Below, piece by piece: positions 28,490-37,042 of a DNA stretch of 64,000 nucleotides. The notes beneath the pieces are model-generated. The model was not told where the DNA came from and ran no database searches. It saw nothing but the letters and a program-made list of their open reading frames with translations. Each line of letters starts with the position of its first letter. Position 1 is the first letter of the stretch. The position numbers were made by a program, and so were the translations under genes. Origin of the DNA: Microcoleus sp. CAWBG506 (GTDB lineage Bacteria > Cyanobacteriota > Cyanobacteriia > Cyanobacteriales > Microcoleaceae); assembly GCA_020883125.1 (NCBI GenBank), contig JAHREW010000003.1, forward strand, positions 124,001 through 188,000, in the 5' to 3' direction.

Positions 28490-28538
28490 GTCGTGAGTCT
28501 TAGGAATCCCCGTGCGTTTACGCCGGGGTGGATGTCAA
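28440..28538 (+). ncRNA. Probable omega-RNA (reRNA) scaffold at the tnpB right end
   Basis: TnpB guide RNAs overlap the 3' end of tnpB and end at the transposon right end. Here the region from the last tnpB codons through the hairpin at 28508-28528 to GGATGTCAA fits. Matching right ends at 30374-30414, 37039-37070 and 43302-43337 (all on the other strand) support the boundary. The RNA itself is inferred; its 5' end is unknown. Confidence 0.5.
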
Positions 28539-28737
28539 GATTATCACTAAATCTCGATCGAACATTCTGGGCGGCTGTACACAAATCCGCATTCAGGAGT
28601 CTTTTAAGAAAGTGGCGGGGGAACTCCGTCAGTCACAAAAGCCTTTGCAAAAAAGGAAAAAGAAGCCTGCGGTCTAACTGTACTCAGTTGACCGTCAGGT
28701 TTGTTCACTTGAAACTTGCTACTCTCGACTTAACTCT

Positions 28738-29718
28738 ATGACTTGGACTCGGCGCCACATTCTCACTCTGGCTGATTTTACTTCCGACGAATACGATACA
28801 GTGCTGCAAACGGCGGCGAGTTTTCGGGAGGTACTAGGCCGCCGCACCAAGAAAGTGCCAGCTTTGCAGGGTCAAGTCGTGGCGAACTTGTTTTTTGAGC
28901 CTTCTACCCGGACTCGCAATAGTTTTGAGTTGGCTGCAAAGCGACTTTCAGCCGACACCCTCAATTTTACTCCCGGTAGTTCTTCTCTGACCAAGGGAGA
29001 GACGATTCTCGATACGGCGAAGACTTATCTGGCGATGGGGACGGATGTGATGGTAGTCCGCCACGGACAGGCGGGAGTGCCTAGCACCATTGCCTCGGAA
29101 ATGGATCGATTGGGTTCGAGAGTCAGTGTTCTCAATGCTGGAGATGGTCAGCACGAACACCCCTCCCAAGGTTTGTTAGACCTCTTTACTATCTGTTCTG
29201 TTTTAGATCCCGAACGTCCGAGACTGAAACTGTTAGCCGGCAAAAAAATTGCTGTGGTTGGGGATATTTTGCATTCGCGAGTAGCCCGGTCTAATATCTG
29301 GAGTTTAACGGCTTCCGGGGCCCAAGTTCACCTCGCCGGACCGCCTACTTTACTGCCACTTTTGTTTGCTGAGTGCGGCCAAGGTAGGGAAGGTAAGTTA
29401 TATTTGCACTGGCATCTGGAACCTGCTTTGGCCGATGCTGATTTTGTCATGACTTTGCGCCTGCAAAAGGAAAGGATGAGTCAGAATTTGCTACCGAGTT
29501 TACGAGAGTATCATTCTCTGTATGGGATTACGCGCGATCGACTCAAACTCTGCAAACCCGATGTCAAGGTTTTACACCCAGGCCCGGTGAACCGTGGCGT
29601 GGAAATTAGTTCCGATTTGATGGACGATCCCCAATTTAGTCTCATTTCTCAGCAAGTTACCAGCGGGGTGGCGGTGCGGATGGCCTTACTTTACCTGATC
29701 GGTGGCGGTAAAGTTTAA
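28738..29718 (+). CDS. pyrB: Aspartate carbamoyltransferase catalytic subunit, PyrB
   Basis: A 326-residue enzyme that makes N-carbamoyl-aspartate from carbamoyl phosphate and aspartate, the first committed step of pyrimidine synthesis. The carbamoyl-phosphate motif is [15 protein letters not shown] (about 56-70), followed by [18 protein letters not shown] and the aspartate-side HPGPVNRG. Length is normal. No regulatory pyrI is next to it. It lies 200 bases after the transposon right end, and a hairpin follows it. Confidence 0.95.
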   Translation: MTWTRRHILTLADFTSDEYDTVLQTAASFREVLGRRTKKVPALQGQVVANLFFEPSTRTRNSFELAAKRLSADTLNFTPGSSSLTKGETILDTAKTYLAMGTDVMVVRHGQAGVPSTIASEMDRLGSRVSVLNAGDGQHEHPSQGLLDLFTICSVLDPERPRLKLLAGKKIAVVGDILHSRVARSNIWSLTASGAQVHLAGPPTLLPLLFAECGQGREGKLYLHWHLEPALADADFVMTLRLQKERMSQNLLPSLREYHSLYGITRDRLKLCKPDVKVLHPGPVNRGVEISSDLMDDPQFSLISQQVTSGVAVRMALLYLIGGGKV

Positions 29719-29740
29719 ACTTGCGGTTGCTATGGAAAAT

Positions 29741-29771
29741 AATCGTTACCAGGATCGACTTGGTAACGATT
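29741..29771 (+). terminator. Hairpin after pyrB
   Basis: AATCGTTACC (29741-29750) pairs perfectly with GGTAACGATT (29762-29771) around an 11-base loop, 22 bases after the pyrB stop codon. A weak T-rich stretch (CATCTTTCT) follows. Probably the pyrB terminator; the converging SH3 gene ends 40 bases further on. Confidence 0.65.
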
Positions 29772-29810
29772 AAACATCTTTCTAGAAAAATAAAATTTTC
29801 TAGTTAAGAT

Positions 29811-30206
29811 TTATTGAATCCAGGAAGCAGATACCCAGCCACCGTCTGCCAGTTGGGCCCAGCCATGTTTATAACGACCACTCAATGCCACATAATCTCC
29901 ATCGTATAACTTGCCGATGACATGAGAACATTCAGTGGGTCGTTCGCGAATATTTAGTCGGCTGCCGTTGGTCACAACTTGGGTAGAGCTGTGATACTTG
30001 TGATGACCACCGCATTTGCGATACCCACAATTTGCCTGGGCTTCCCCAGGAATACTCACAACAGATACGGCTACTGCCATACCTACAACGCCTACCCATG
30101 CAGAATTAGGAATTTTTAAACCCAGTTCGTCTAAGGACTTGAGTTGGAGTTCAGACTCTGGAGATTCATAAGCAACAAAAGAGTGGCTCAATGCTAGTGC
30201 TTCCAT
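29811..30206 (-). CDS. SH3-domain protein, exported or membrane-anchored
   Basis: A 131-residue protein: residues 1-34 polar, residues 36-55 a hydrophobic helix (WVGVVGMAVAVSVVSIPG) ending in EAQA, then a small Cys/His cluster (CGYRKCGGHHKYH) and a bacterial SH3 domain (NGSRLNIRERPTECSHVIGK, HGWAQLADGGWVSASWIQ). The 35-residue lead before the helix is unusual for a signal peptide but is seen in other cyanobacterial SH3 proteins. Such domains bind cell-wall peptides or act as spacers; no enzyme domain is attached. Confidence 0.75.
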   Translation of the reverse strand: MEALALSHSFVAYESPESELQLKSLDELGLKIPNSAWVGVVGMAVAVSVVSIPGEAQANCGYRKCGGHHKYHSSTQVVTNGSRLNIRERPTECSHVIGKLYDGDYVALSGRYKHGWAQLADGGWVSASWIQ

Positions 30207-30373
30207 AGTTTCCTCATGATTGTTGTTAACTGTTGTCGCTGGAGACTCAGATCAAAAAATCGATTACAAGCTCTAATTTTAACTTATGTGTCACAGAAGG
30301 CACAAAGAACTGTTAGGGTCTTGCTGTTACCGAATATTAGACTATTTGCCTGAATCCTGCACAGGTATATGAT
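30207..30373. other. Upstream region of the SH3 gene
   Basis: AT-rich sequence that should contain the SH3 gene promoter. No distinct feature is recognised. The transposon relic starts at its far end. Confidence 0.45.
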
Positions 30374-30750
30374 TTGACATACTCCCCGACCTTTCATGTG
30401 CGGGGATTCTTAACACTTCATCGACCAATACTACCGAAGTAGTTTTACCCTGGTCTCCATGTTCATTTTAAGTCGTGGCAATGCCCTATCCCGACTATGT
30501 ATCGTTTTGTTTGAAAAACATTAACAATACTTTTTATTTTGCTTCCAGGTTGGATTTTAACCATTGCCCTTCAGTCTTTCCCTATTACTGGATCAGTCCC
30601 GGTTTCAACTCAAAATGAGTATATATCGCTGCAATCTTAGGCGGGTATTTCAACCAATTAAATTCTCAGCTATTTAGCACAAGATATTTGATATTGCAAC
30701 AAAATTTTACAATTAAAGCAGTCCTATAAGGACGGGGCTTGTATCCCAGT
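30374..30750 (-). mobile_element. Relic of a solo-tnpB transposon (ends only)
   Basis: Read on the minus strand it begins GGGATACAAGCCCCGTCCTT (from about 30750), then ATAGGACTGC, matching the left end of the 27.2-kb element (CCCCGTCCTAAAAGGACGGC). It finishes near 30374 with TTAAGAATCCCCGCACATG...CGGGGAGTATGTCAA, matching the right end. Only about 300 bases lie between; the tnpB gene is gone apart from possible scraps. It is a non-autonomous or dead copy, inverted relative to the intact one. Confidence 0.75.
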
Positions 30751-31063
30751 TTTTTGGTCATGCCAGCAGCTTGGATGGCAAAAAAATCAATAAAGTTTAC
30801 ATCGGCTGCTGAAAATGTTGGGTGAGGGGGGAATGCTCGGACGCTCAGATTTTAGGTATTTGTATCATTGCGATGGGAATCAACAAATGGCTTGGGGGTC
30901 GAGATTCATTCTCGGATAGATAAATGATACTGTCGATCGCCTGAATTTTTCCGATCGAGCGGTTACAGTGGGCTCCCAAATAATTTAGATCCGATCGACA
31001 TCGAGCGATCGCCACTGGCATTATGTCAACATAAATTAAGTTCTCCAGCACTATTTCCACACC
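30751..31063. other. Upstream region of moaE
   Basis: Three hundred bases with several CGATCG sites and no credible gene. It must contain the moaE promoter; no box is clear enough to place. Confidence 0.45.
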
Positions 31064-31552
31064 ATGAATTCAGGCGCTGCTCTTTCCATTGACACAGTTC
31101 CTCAACGCAATCCTCAAGACAGTTTTGCCATTACTTTTGCCCCTTTATCTGTAGAAGAAATCTACACTTTGGCAGATGACGAGTCCAACGGAGCCGTGGT
31201 ACTGATGAGCGGTACTGTCCGCAACCAAACTGACGGTCAAACTGTAGTTGCCCTAGAGTACCAAGCTTACGAACCAATGGCAGTGCGAGTATTCCAGCAA
31301 ATCGCCACGGAAATTCGTCGCCAGTGGGCTGATGTCAATCGAGTAGTCATTCATCACCGCGTCGGACGCTTGGAGGTGGGGGAAATCAGCGTGTTGGTAG
31401 CCGTGGGCTGTCCCCACCGAAGGGAAGCCTTTGCAGCTTGTCAGTATGGGATAGACACGCTCAAACATAATGTTCCTATTTGGAAAAAGGAACATTGGGC
31501 TGATGGTTCTAGTAGTTGGGTTAATATTGGCTCGTGCGAAGTTGCTGGTTAG
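31064..31552 (+). CDS. moaE: Molybdopterin synthase catalytic subunit MoaE
   Basis: A 162-residue protein that, with MoaD, transfers sulfur to precursor Z (cPMP) to make molybdopterin. Family motifs: GAVVLMSGTVRNQTDGQTV, LEYQAYEPMAVRVFQQIA, VIHHRVGRLEVGEISV and HNVPIWKKEHWADGSSSWV, whose lysines form the active site. The N-terminus has a short extension of about 20 residues. No other molybdenum-cofactor gene is adjacent. A dispersed repeat follows at 31578. Confidence 0.93.
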   Translation: MNSGAALSIDTVPQRNPQDSFAITFAPLSVEEIYTLADDESNGAVVLMSGTVRNQTDGQTVVALEYQAYEPMAVRVFQQIATEIRRQWADVNRVVIHHRVGRLEVGEISVLVAVGCPHRREAFAACQYGIDTLKHNVPIWKKEHWADGSSSWVNIGSCEVAG

Positions 31553-31577
31553 AAGGAAGAAGTCACCCCCCCCTAGC

Positions 31578-31643
31578 GCCCAGGGCGGTTTCATTCTTTG
31601 TGGGGGTCGTGCCAAGAGTGCCCGCCCTCCGAGTGATCCCCCA
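31578..31643. repeat. Dispersed GC-rich repeat, copy 1
   Basis: GGCGGTTTCATTCTTTGTGG, then GTCGTGCC, GTGCCCGCCCTCCGAGTGAT and CCCCCA. A second copy lies at about 34119-34180 (GGCGGTTTCATTCTTGGTAG...GCCGGCCCTCCGAGTCCCCC). The two copies bracket the sigma, anti-sigma and DnaJ genes as direct repeats. Confidence 0.75.
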
Positions 31644-31707
31644 CTCTCCCGTCTGTCTTGGCCTGCTTGGGAACTTCCGAAGATAACGCAACGTCAAAAA
31701 TAGTGGA

Positions 31708-32391
31708 ATGTTCGATGACCCGATTCCACCCATGAGTGACTTTATTTCAGTGTCCTGGTCTGCGGTTGTGGCGACCGTTCAAAGAGTGCAATTGCCAGCG
31801 GAAAAACTCTCTAACTATGACTTAGTGTTGCGGTGTCAGGAAGGAAATCGACCTGAAAGCGCTGCTTTTTCAGAACTGTTGAAGCGATATCAATCCCATG
31901 TCGATCGCGTTCTCTATCACTTGGCCCCTGACTGGCAAGACCGCGCTGATTTGGCTCAGGAAGTCTGGATTCGAGTTTATCGAAATATCCATCGCTTACA
32001 AGAGCCAGTCAAATTTAGGGGCTGGCTCAGTCGCATTGCCACAAATTTATTTTATGATGAGCTGCGCAAGCGCAAGCGCGTCCGAACTCCCCTCTCCCTG
32101 GATGTACCCCGTACTCTCGAAGATGGGGAAGTCGATTGGGAGATTGCGGCAGATAGTCCGGGACCGGAGGAAGATTTGACGACCAGAGAATTTTACGACC
32201 AATTGCGGGAGGCGATCGCGGATTTACCAGAAGTATTCCGCACGACCATTGTTTTGAGAGAAATCCAAGGGTTAGCCTATGAAGAAATAGCTGAAATGAC
32301 AGGAGTTTCTCTCGGCACTGTCAAGTCGAGAATTGCTAGAGCTCGCCAAAGATTGCAGTTGCAATTGCAAAAATATCTAGACGGTAATTAG
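31708..32391 (+). CDS. ECF-type RNA polymerase sigma factor (SigG-like)
   Basis: A 227-residue group 4 (ECF) sigma factor. Region 2 covers FSELLKRYQSHVDRVLYHLA through DLAQEVWIRVYRNIHRLQE and FRGWLSRIATNLFYDELRK; region 4 covers LPEVFRTTIVLREIQGLAY, EEIAEMTGVSLGTVKSRIAR. Regions 1.1 and 3 are absent, as expected. The start may be ATG 31708 or ATG 31732 (MSDFISVSWS). The next gene on the same strand encodes a likely membrane-bound anti-sigma factor, so the pair should respond to an envelope or redox signal. SigG identity is probable but not certain. Confidence 0.88.
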   Translation: MFDDPIPPMSDFISVSWSAVVATVQRVQLPAEKLSNYDLVLRCQEGNRPESAAFSELLKRYQSHVDRVLYHLAPDWQDRADLAQEVWIRVYRNIHRLQEPVKFRGWLSRIATNLFYDELRKRKRVRTPLSLDVPRTLEDGEVDWEIAADSPGPEEDLTTREFYDQLREAIADLPEVFRTTIVLREIQGLAYEEIAEMTGVSLGTVKSRIARARQRLQLQLQKYLDGN

Positions 32392-32533
32392 TCTAGTGAT
32401 TTGCCAGGTCACAACAGAAGATTTGGTGAAGTTGTAGCTAACATCAAAACTTCTATTTGTCAATATAAATAAGCTGTAAATAATGCTAAGGGAGAGGCGA
32501 TACTTTCCCGAATGTGAGGAATCAGTATAAATT

Positions 32534-33109
32534 ATGAAATCTAACTTTGAATCGGAACACAATCAGCATCACCAAGGTGGCGGGGATTCACTCGCTAGGC
32601 ATCAAGCTCAAAAAAATCATGCTCAGGGGAATGTAACTACTATGACTTGCGATCGCTTTGAAATGCTCAGCGCCTACCTCGATGGCGAAGTCTCTGCTGC
32701 CGAACGGCGACAAGTTGAGGAATGGCTAGCAAATGACCCTGCTACTAAAACTTTGTACTCGCGACTGCTAACTATGCAGCAGAGTTTTCAGGCTCTTCCG
32801 ATACCTGCTTCGGAACAATCGGCACAGGAGTTGGCCGCGAAGGTGTTGCAGCGAGTTGAACGCAAGCCGAAACGGATGATAGTCTGGGGTGGATGCGCGA
32901 TCGCAGCTTTGTTGGTGGCGGTGGTGTCTGGTGTCAGTGGTAGTCGCCAATTGTTCGCTCCCCAGTTTGCTCAATCCCCCGTTAATCCTGAGTATGACGG
33001 TTTGGTGGTGGCATTAAACGAGCCTGTGGTGGAGATTATTAATCCTAACGATTTGCTCCTCGGAGTCGATGCACCAGTGGTGGAAATTCCCAAATCTGAC
33101 CACAAGTAA
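32534..33109 (+). CDS. Membrane-anchored anti-sigma factor
   Basis: A 191-residue protein. Residues of about 38-75 are an anti-sigma (zinc-finger-like) domain: CDRFEMLSAYLDGEVSAAER, RQVEEWLANDP; the usual His/Cys zinc ligands are mostly missing. One membrane helix lies at about 113-133 (MIVWGGCAIAALLVAVVSGV), then a periplasmic tail of about 55 residues with the repeated motif PVVEI. Translation could also start at ATG 32642 (MTCDRF), just before the domain. It follows the sigma gene by 142 bases and probably holds that sigma factor at the membrane. Confidence 0.82.
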   Translation: MKSNFESEHNQHHQGGGDSLARHQAQKNHAQGNVTTMTCDRFEMLSAYLDGEVSAAERRQVEEWLANDPATKTLYSRLLTMQQSFQALPIPASEQSAQELAAKVLQRVERKPKRMIVWGGCAIAALLVAVVSGVSGSRQLFAPQFAQSPVNPEYDGLVVALNEPVVEIINPNDLLLGVDAPVVEIPKSDHK

Positions 33110-33160
33110 GAGTTTTAGCTAAACCGATTCCATTGATTTTGCCTGAAAAACCAAAAACCC

Positions 33161-33193
33161 AAAGCCGCGACTTCTTCAAGAAGTCGCGGCTTT
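33161..33193 (+). terminator. Perfect 16-bp hairpin after the anti-sigma gene
   Basis: AAAGCCGCGACTTCTT (33161-33176) and AAGAAGTCGCGGCTTT (33178-33193) are perfect complements with a single-base centre. It lies 50 bases after the anti-sigma stop codon and would end the sigma/anti-sigma transcript. Confidence 0.75.
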
Positions 33194-33378
33194 GCACTAC
33201 AAATTTCTCAACAACCCCGGTTTTTTTCAAACAGATTTATAATAATTGGAAAACTTAGGTTTTTTACTTACACTTAAGGATTTATTGTGTTTCAAGTAAA
33301 TACCTAACATCATAGCAAAACATGAAACTATTGTCAATGATTTTTGCGTAAATCATCAAATTTCAAGGAAATAAAAGC

Positions 33379-34065
33379 GTGTCTGAGCCTAGCAATCACT
33401 ACCAAACCCTAAACGTCACCCCAACCGCAACACAAGCCGAGATTAAACAAGCCTACCGCCGTTTAGTCAAATTATTTCATCCAGATAGTAACAGCAAAAC
33501 CGCAGGTCACGAACAAATTGTCCGCCTGAATGCAGCCTACGAAATACTAGGAGATGCCCAGCACAGACAATCCTACGATCGCCAAATTTGCGATCGCACC
33601 GTACAGCAAGCACAACCTGTTTCCAAAGAAAACATCAGCCGCCAGCAAAGAGCCACTGCACGGGATGCCGACGAACACATGGAACAGTGGCTGATTAAAG
33701 TATACAAACCCGTGAATCGATTTCTCAACAACATATTAAAACCACTCAAAAAAGAAATTGACCAATTATCAGCAGACCCTTTTGATGACGAATTGATAGA
33801 AAATTTTCAAACCTATCTCGAAGCCAGTCGCGAGTTTCTCAAACAAGCTCAAAAATTTTTTCGTTCCATGCCTAATCCATCTAACGTGGCCGGAGTAGCC
33901 GCTCATCTTTACTACTGCATCAATCAAGTCGGAGATGGCATAGAAGAATTACATTTATTTACCTTAAACTACGACGATCGGCACTTGCATACAGGTCAAG
34001 AACTGTTTAGAATTGCCACTAGACTGCGACGAGAAGCACAAGCGGAATTAAAAATAAAAGCTTAA
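33379..34065 (+). CDS. J-domain (DnaJ-like) protein with cyanobacterial C-terminal domain
   Basis: A 228-residue protein. Residues 7-67 are a J-domain (HYQTLNVTPTATQAEIKQAY, FHPDSNS with the HPD needed to stimulate DnaK, LNAAYEILGDAQHRQSYDRQ). The remaining helical region (MEQWLIKVYKPVNRFLNNIL, AAHLYYCINQVGDGIEELHL) is conserved in cyanobacteria but has no known function; the Gly/Phe and zinc-finger regions of true DnaJ are absent. The start is GTG 33379, with AAGGAA about eight bases upstream. It is a co-chaperone that probably recruits DnaK to a special client. Confidence 0.87.
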   Translation: MSEPSNHYQTLNVTPTATQAEIKQAYRRLVKLFHPDSNSKTAGHEQIVRLNAAYEILGDAQHRQSYDRQICDRTVQQAQPVSKENISRQQRATARDADEHMEQWLIKVYKPVNRFLNNILKPLKKEIDQLSADPFDDELIENFQTYLEASREFLKQAQKFFRSMPNPSNVAGVAAHLYYCINQVGDGIEELHLFTLNYDDRHLHTGQELFRIATRLRREAQAELKIKA

Positions 34066-34118
34066 AAAATTAAATTGTCCCTCCCTCTACCTCCTTCCTG
34101 CTTGCTGCTTCCCCCTTG

Positions 34119-34180
34119 GGGCACGGCGGTTTCATTCTTGGTAGAGACCATGCCTCCGTGCCGGCCCTCCGAGTCCCCCA
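34119..34180. repeat. Dispersed GC-rich repeat, copy 2
   Basis: Matches the repeat at 31578-31643 in the same orientation, between the J-domain gene and the convergent channel gene. Confidence 0.75.
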
Positions 34181-34207
34181 AATGCCCATAAAATCGTTTT
34201 CCTGCTT

Positions 34208-35701
34208 TCAAATTCCAAAAAGAACTTGAATTCGTTTCCGAACTTTAACAAAAGGAGTTTGTTCCAAAGAATCTTCATCCAACAATCCCAAATCTCTCAA
34301 AGCTTGTTGACGTTCCGACAATTTGAGAGCAATTTGATCTGCTAAATTTGGCTGTTCTACTAATAATTTTTTCAAATCATGGCGTTCAACTACAAACAAA
34401 ATTGAATCCGCGCTAGTTTTAACAGTCGCGGTCCTCGGAGTTCCCAACAGCAAAGATATTTCCCCAAAAAACTCCCCCTCGTGAAGCGTAGCAATATACT
34501 TACCAGTTTTTTGAGAAAGAACTTCTACAGACCCCGAAAGAATAATATAGAAAGAATCGCCTGGATCGTTTTCTTTGCAGACAACCTGTTCTGCTGGAAA
34601 CAGTTGTCGGTAGCCATATTCAATTAATTGTCGTAGTTCTAAATCTGTACATTGTTCAAAATAAGTTACTCGTCGCAACAAATCGCGCAAATTCCAATTA
34701 TTTAGAGACTTGGGTACAGACTGTTTCGGAGAGGTAAAACTACCATTTGATTCGGCTGAGTTTTGGACATGGTGCGGAAAAACTTTGCCATTGGAAAGAT
34801 CATTTTTTTGATTTTCAAGTATTTTAGTTAATTCTTGCGGATTTCGCAGCCATAAATCCTGTTGAGGAAAAGGAATTTCGATGTTGCGGTTGCGAAATTC
34901 GTAATCAATTAAAAAATTGACTGCACTTTTGATGGCATCACTTTCCTGTGGCTGGTCAGTCCAAACCAAAAGGTCAAAGTTTAAAGCATTATCTCCAAAT
35001 CCGCGAAACCAAACTTTCGGAGAAGGATGTGACAAAACATTTGGTTCCTTCCTCGCAGCGACTAAGAGTGCTTCTGTAACTAAAACTGGATCGGTGCCGT
35101 AGGCAACGCCCACGGGGATATGTAGCCGACACCGAGGGTCTCTATAACTCCAGTTAATAATGTTCGTTTCGACAAATTTAATATTGGGGATAATAACAAA
35201 AAGACCGTCAATTGTTTTAATAATTGTGGACCGAATGGAAATATTTTCCACTGTTCCTAATAAATTGTCTATTTCAATAAAATCTCCCACTCTAATTTGG
35301 TGTTCAAATAGTAAAGTGAGACCGCTGATAAAGTTAGTGGCTAGATTTTGCAAGCCAAACCCAAAACCAATACCCACAACCCCGGCTAGGACAGTTAAAG
35401 AAGTGAGGTTGATGCCTGCGCCTTGCAGGACGATGATGCAGCCAAAAGTTGCCAAAATATAGCCAATTATGGTAGAAATTGCTTCTTGACTACCTCGATC
35501 TAATCCCATCCGAACTAGGAGGCTGCGCTTGATTCCTTCACTAATGATGCGAGCTACAAAAAAGGAAATTAGAGCTAGTAAAATTAGTTTGATGATGGCA
35601 GCAATGGAAAGATGAGCATCCCCGACATAAAATAGTGGGGTCATCATCGCACCAGATAGTTGTTCAAAAAAATGTTTGGCTTTTACAGTAATCCAATTCA
35701 T
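34208..35701 (-). CDS. MscS-family mechanosensitive channel with cyclic-nucleotide-binding domain
   Basis: A 497-residue membrane channel. Helices lie at about 30-52 and 73-95, followed by the pore helix and MscS core (LTVLAGVVGIGFGFGLQNLA, FISGLTLLFEHQIRVGDFIE, GTVENISIRSTIIKT). The cytoplasmic beta domain runs to about 285. After a linker, residues 350-480 are a cNMP-binding domain (YFEQCTDLELRQLI, GDSFYIILSGSVEVL, GEFFGEISLLLGTPRTATVK). The phosphate cassette ends PRTATV, with the Arg that binds the cyclic phosphate. It belongs to the bacterial CNG/MscS branch; gating by cAMP or cGMP is expected from the family but not shown here. Confidence 0.92.
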   Translation of the reverse strand: MNWITVKAKHFFEQLSGAMMTPLFYVGDAHLSIAAIIKLILLALISFFVARIISEGIKRSLLVRMGLDRGSQEAISTIIGYILATFGCIIVLQGAGINLTSLTVLAGVVGIGFGFGLQNLATNFISGLTLLFEHQIRVGDFIEIDNLLGTVENISIRSTIIKTIDGLFVIIPNIKFVETNIINWSYRDPRCRLHIPVGVAYGTDPVLVTEALLVAARKEPNVLSHPSPKVWFRGFGDNALNFDLLVWTDQPQESDAIKSAVNFLIDYEFRNRNIEIPFPQQDLWLRNPQELTKILENQKNDLSNGKVFPHHVQNSAESNGSFTSPKQSVPKSLNNWNLRDLLRRVTYFEQCTDLELRQLIEYGYRQLFPAEQVVCKENDPGDSFYIILSGSVEVLSQKTGKYIATLHEGEFFGEISLLLGTPRTATVKTSADSILFVVERHDLKKLLVEQPNLADQIALKLSERQQALRDLGLLDEDSLEQTPFVKVRKRIQVLFGI

Positions 35702-36169
35702 TAATATTGGGTAAGGGGTAATAGAGGGTTGGGAACGGGTGATTAATTTTGGTTGTCATTGAACTGCAAAGGGCTAATTATTGCAGAGTTTATCCGAAAA
35801 ACTTCAACTTTAGGGTGTCCTGTGTTGCAAAAAAGTCGATCGCACTTTTTATGTCAAAGATTCCTAACCGATGGGCTAGCAAGTGATGGGGAGAAGATGT
35901 TTGCTAGCGGTACTTAATGTCTGATATCTTTTGGTAGAATAAATGTAAAATCCTGCACTATGCTCCATAACAGGCAAGATGCCTGTTCCCCAAAGAGTAA
36001 ATTTGATTGTGGGATCGGCTGGAGAGCCCGCCCCTTGCCCATATCTGGAAAATTGGTAGCAATTCATGTACAGCACCCTCAAAGTATCGACAAATTCCAG
36101 CAAAAATTAGTTTATCCTTAAGAAGTAAGTCCTTTACAGAACTTTACAAGCTTACCTTACTTGACTTTT
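35702..36169. other. Divergent intergenic region with a small REP palindrome
   Basis: No gene is seen in 468 bases. AACAGGCAAGATGCCTGTTC near 35970-35990 is a short perfect palindrome of a type common in cyanobacteria. Promoters for the channel and PTPS genes must lie here. Confidence 0.5.
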
Positions 36170-37042
36170 ATGCAGTGCATCATCAATCGTCGGGCACAGT
36201 TTTCGGCGAGTCATCGTTACTGGCTACCGGAGTTGAGCGAAGCCGAAAATTTTGAGCGGTTTGGCCCAACAGCCCGCGCACCGGGACATGGACACAATTA
36301 CGTCCTGTATGTTTCTATGATAGGAGAACTTGATGAGTACGGCATGGTGTTGAACCTGTCTGATGTCAAGCACGTCATTAAGCGGGAAGTTACCAACCAT
36401 CTCGATTTTTCCTACCTTAACGAAGCGTGGCCGGAATTTCAGCAGACTTTGCCAACTACCGAAAACATCGCACGGGAAATTTGGCGGAGGCTAGCTCCTC
36501 ATTTACCTGTGAGCAAAATTCAATTGTTTGAACACCCAGAACTTTGGGCCGAATATTTAGGAAATGAAATGGAAGCTTATCTAACTGTGTCTACTCATTT
36601 TAGTGCCGCCCACCGATTAGCTCGTCCAGATTTGAGCTTGGAAGAAAATTCGGAAATTTACGGCAAGTGCGCTCGTCCTCATGGTCACGGTCACAACTAT
36701 CATTTAGATGTGACGGTGAAAGGGGAAATTGATGAGCGGACTGGTATGATTGCGGATTTGGGAGCTTTGCAAAAGGCTATTGATGATTATGTTGTTGAAC
36801 CTTTCGATCATACTTTTTTAAATAAGGATATTGCTTATTTTGAAAATGTTGTACCGACTGCGGAAAATATTGCTGTTCGTATTTGCCAATTATTACGATC
36901 GCCAGTTCGTGATTTGGGAGCACAGTTGCACAAGATTAAGCTGACTGAAAGTCCCAATAATAGTTGTGAAATTTACTGTGCTGATTTAGAGGAATTGGTG
37001 AGTGAAAGTCAGCAGCAGTCAGGGGTTTTGGTTGGGGTTTGA
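36170..37042 (+). CDS. Tandem 6-pyruvoyl-tetrahydropterin synthase-like protein (two PTPS/QueD domains)
   Basis: A 290-residue fusion of two PTPS folds. Domain 1 (about 1-125) has FSASHRY and APGHGHNY; domain 2 (about 140-275) has FSAAHRL and CARPHGHGHNY. Both keep the zinc histidines. The catalytic Cys is present only in domain 2 (GKCARPHG); at the same place domain 1 has GPTARAPG. The Glu of the C-terminal half (KLTESPNN) is in domain 2. The family makes pterins or the queuosine precursor. I start at ATG 36170 (MQCIINRRAQFS); the frame opens three codons earlier at a TTG. The stop codon overlaps the TTGACAT end of a transposon relic, so the extreme C-terminus may have been altered. Confidence 0.85.
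   Translation: MQCIINRRAQFSASHRYWLPELSEAENFERFGPTARAPGHGHNYVLYVSMIGELDEYGMVLNLSDVKHVIKREVTNHLDFSYLNEAWPEFQQTLPTTENIAREIWRRLAPHLPVSKIQLFEHPELWAEYLGNEMEAYLTVSTHFSAAHRLARPDLSLEENSEIYGKCARPHGHGHNYHLDVTVKGEIDERTGMIADLGALQKAIDDYVVEPFDHTFLNKDIAYFENVVPTAENIAVRICQLLRSPVRDLGAQLHKIKLTESPNNSCEIYCADLEELVSESQQQSGVLVGV

Larger units (their letters stand above)
27201..28538 (+). mobile_element. Solo-tnpB transposon of the IS200/IS605 group (IS1341 type)
   Basis: The left end has the hairpin CCGTCCTAAAAGGACGG (27216-27232), which recurs in the relic at 30.7 kb. The right end, after tnpB, carries AGGAATCCCCGTGCGTTTAC (28502-28521), then GCCGGGG and GGATGTCAA. The right hairpin (28508-28528) has a 5-bp stem CCCCG/CGGGG, one unpaired T, a 3-bp stem and a TTTA loop, the design recognised by IS200/IS605 TnpA. 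There is no tnpA, so movement would need a transposase supplied in trans. The DNA just past the right end (from about 28539) would act as the TnpB guide if the omega-RNA is made. Confidence 0.8.
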
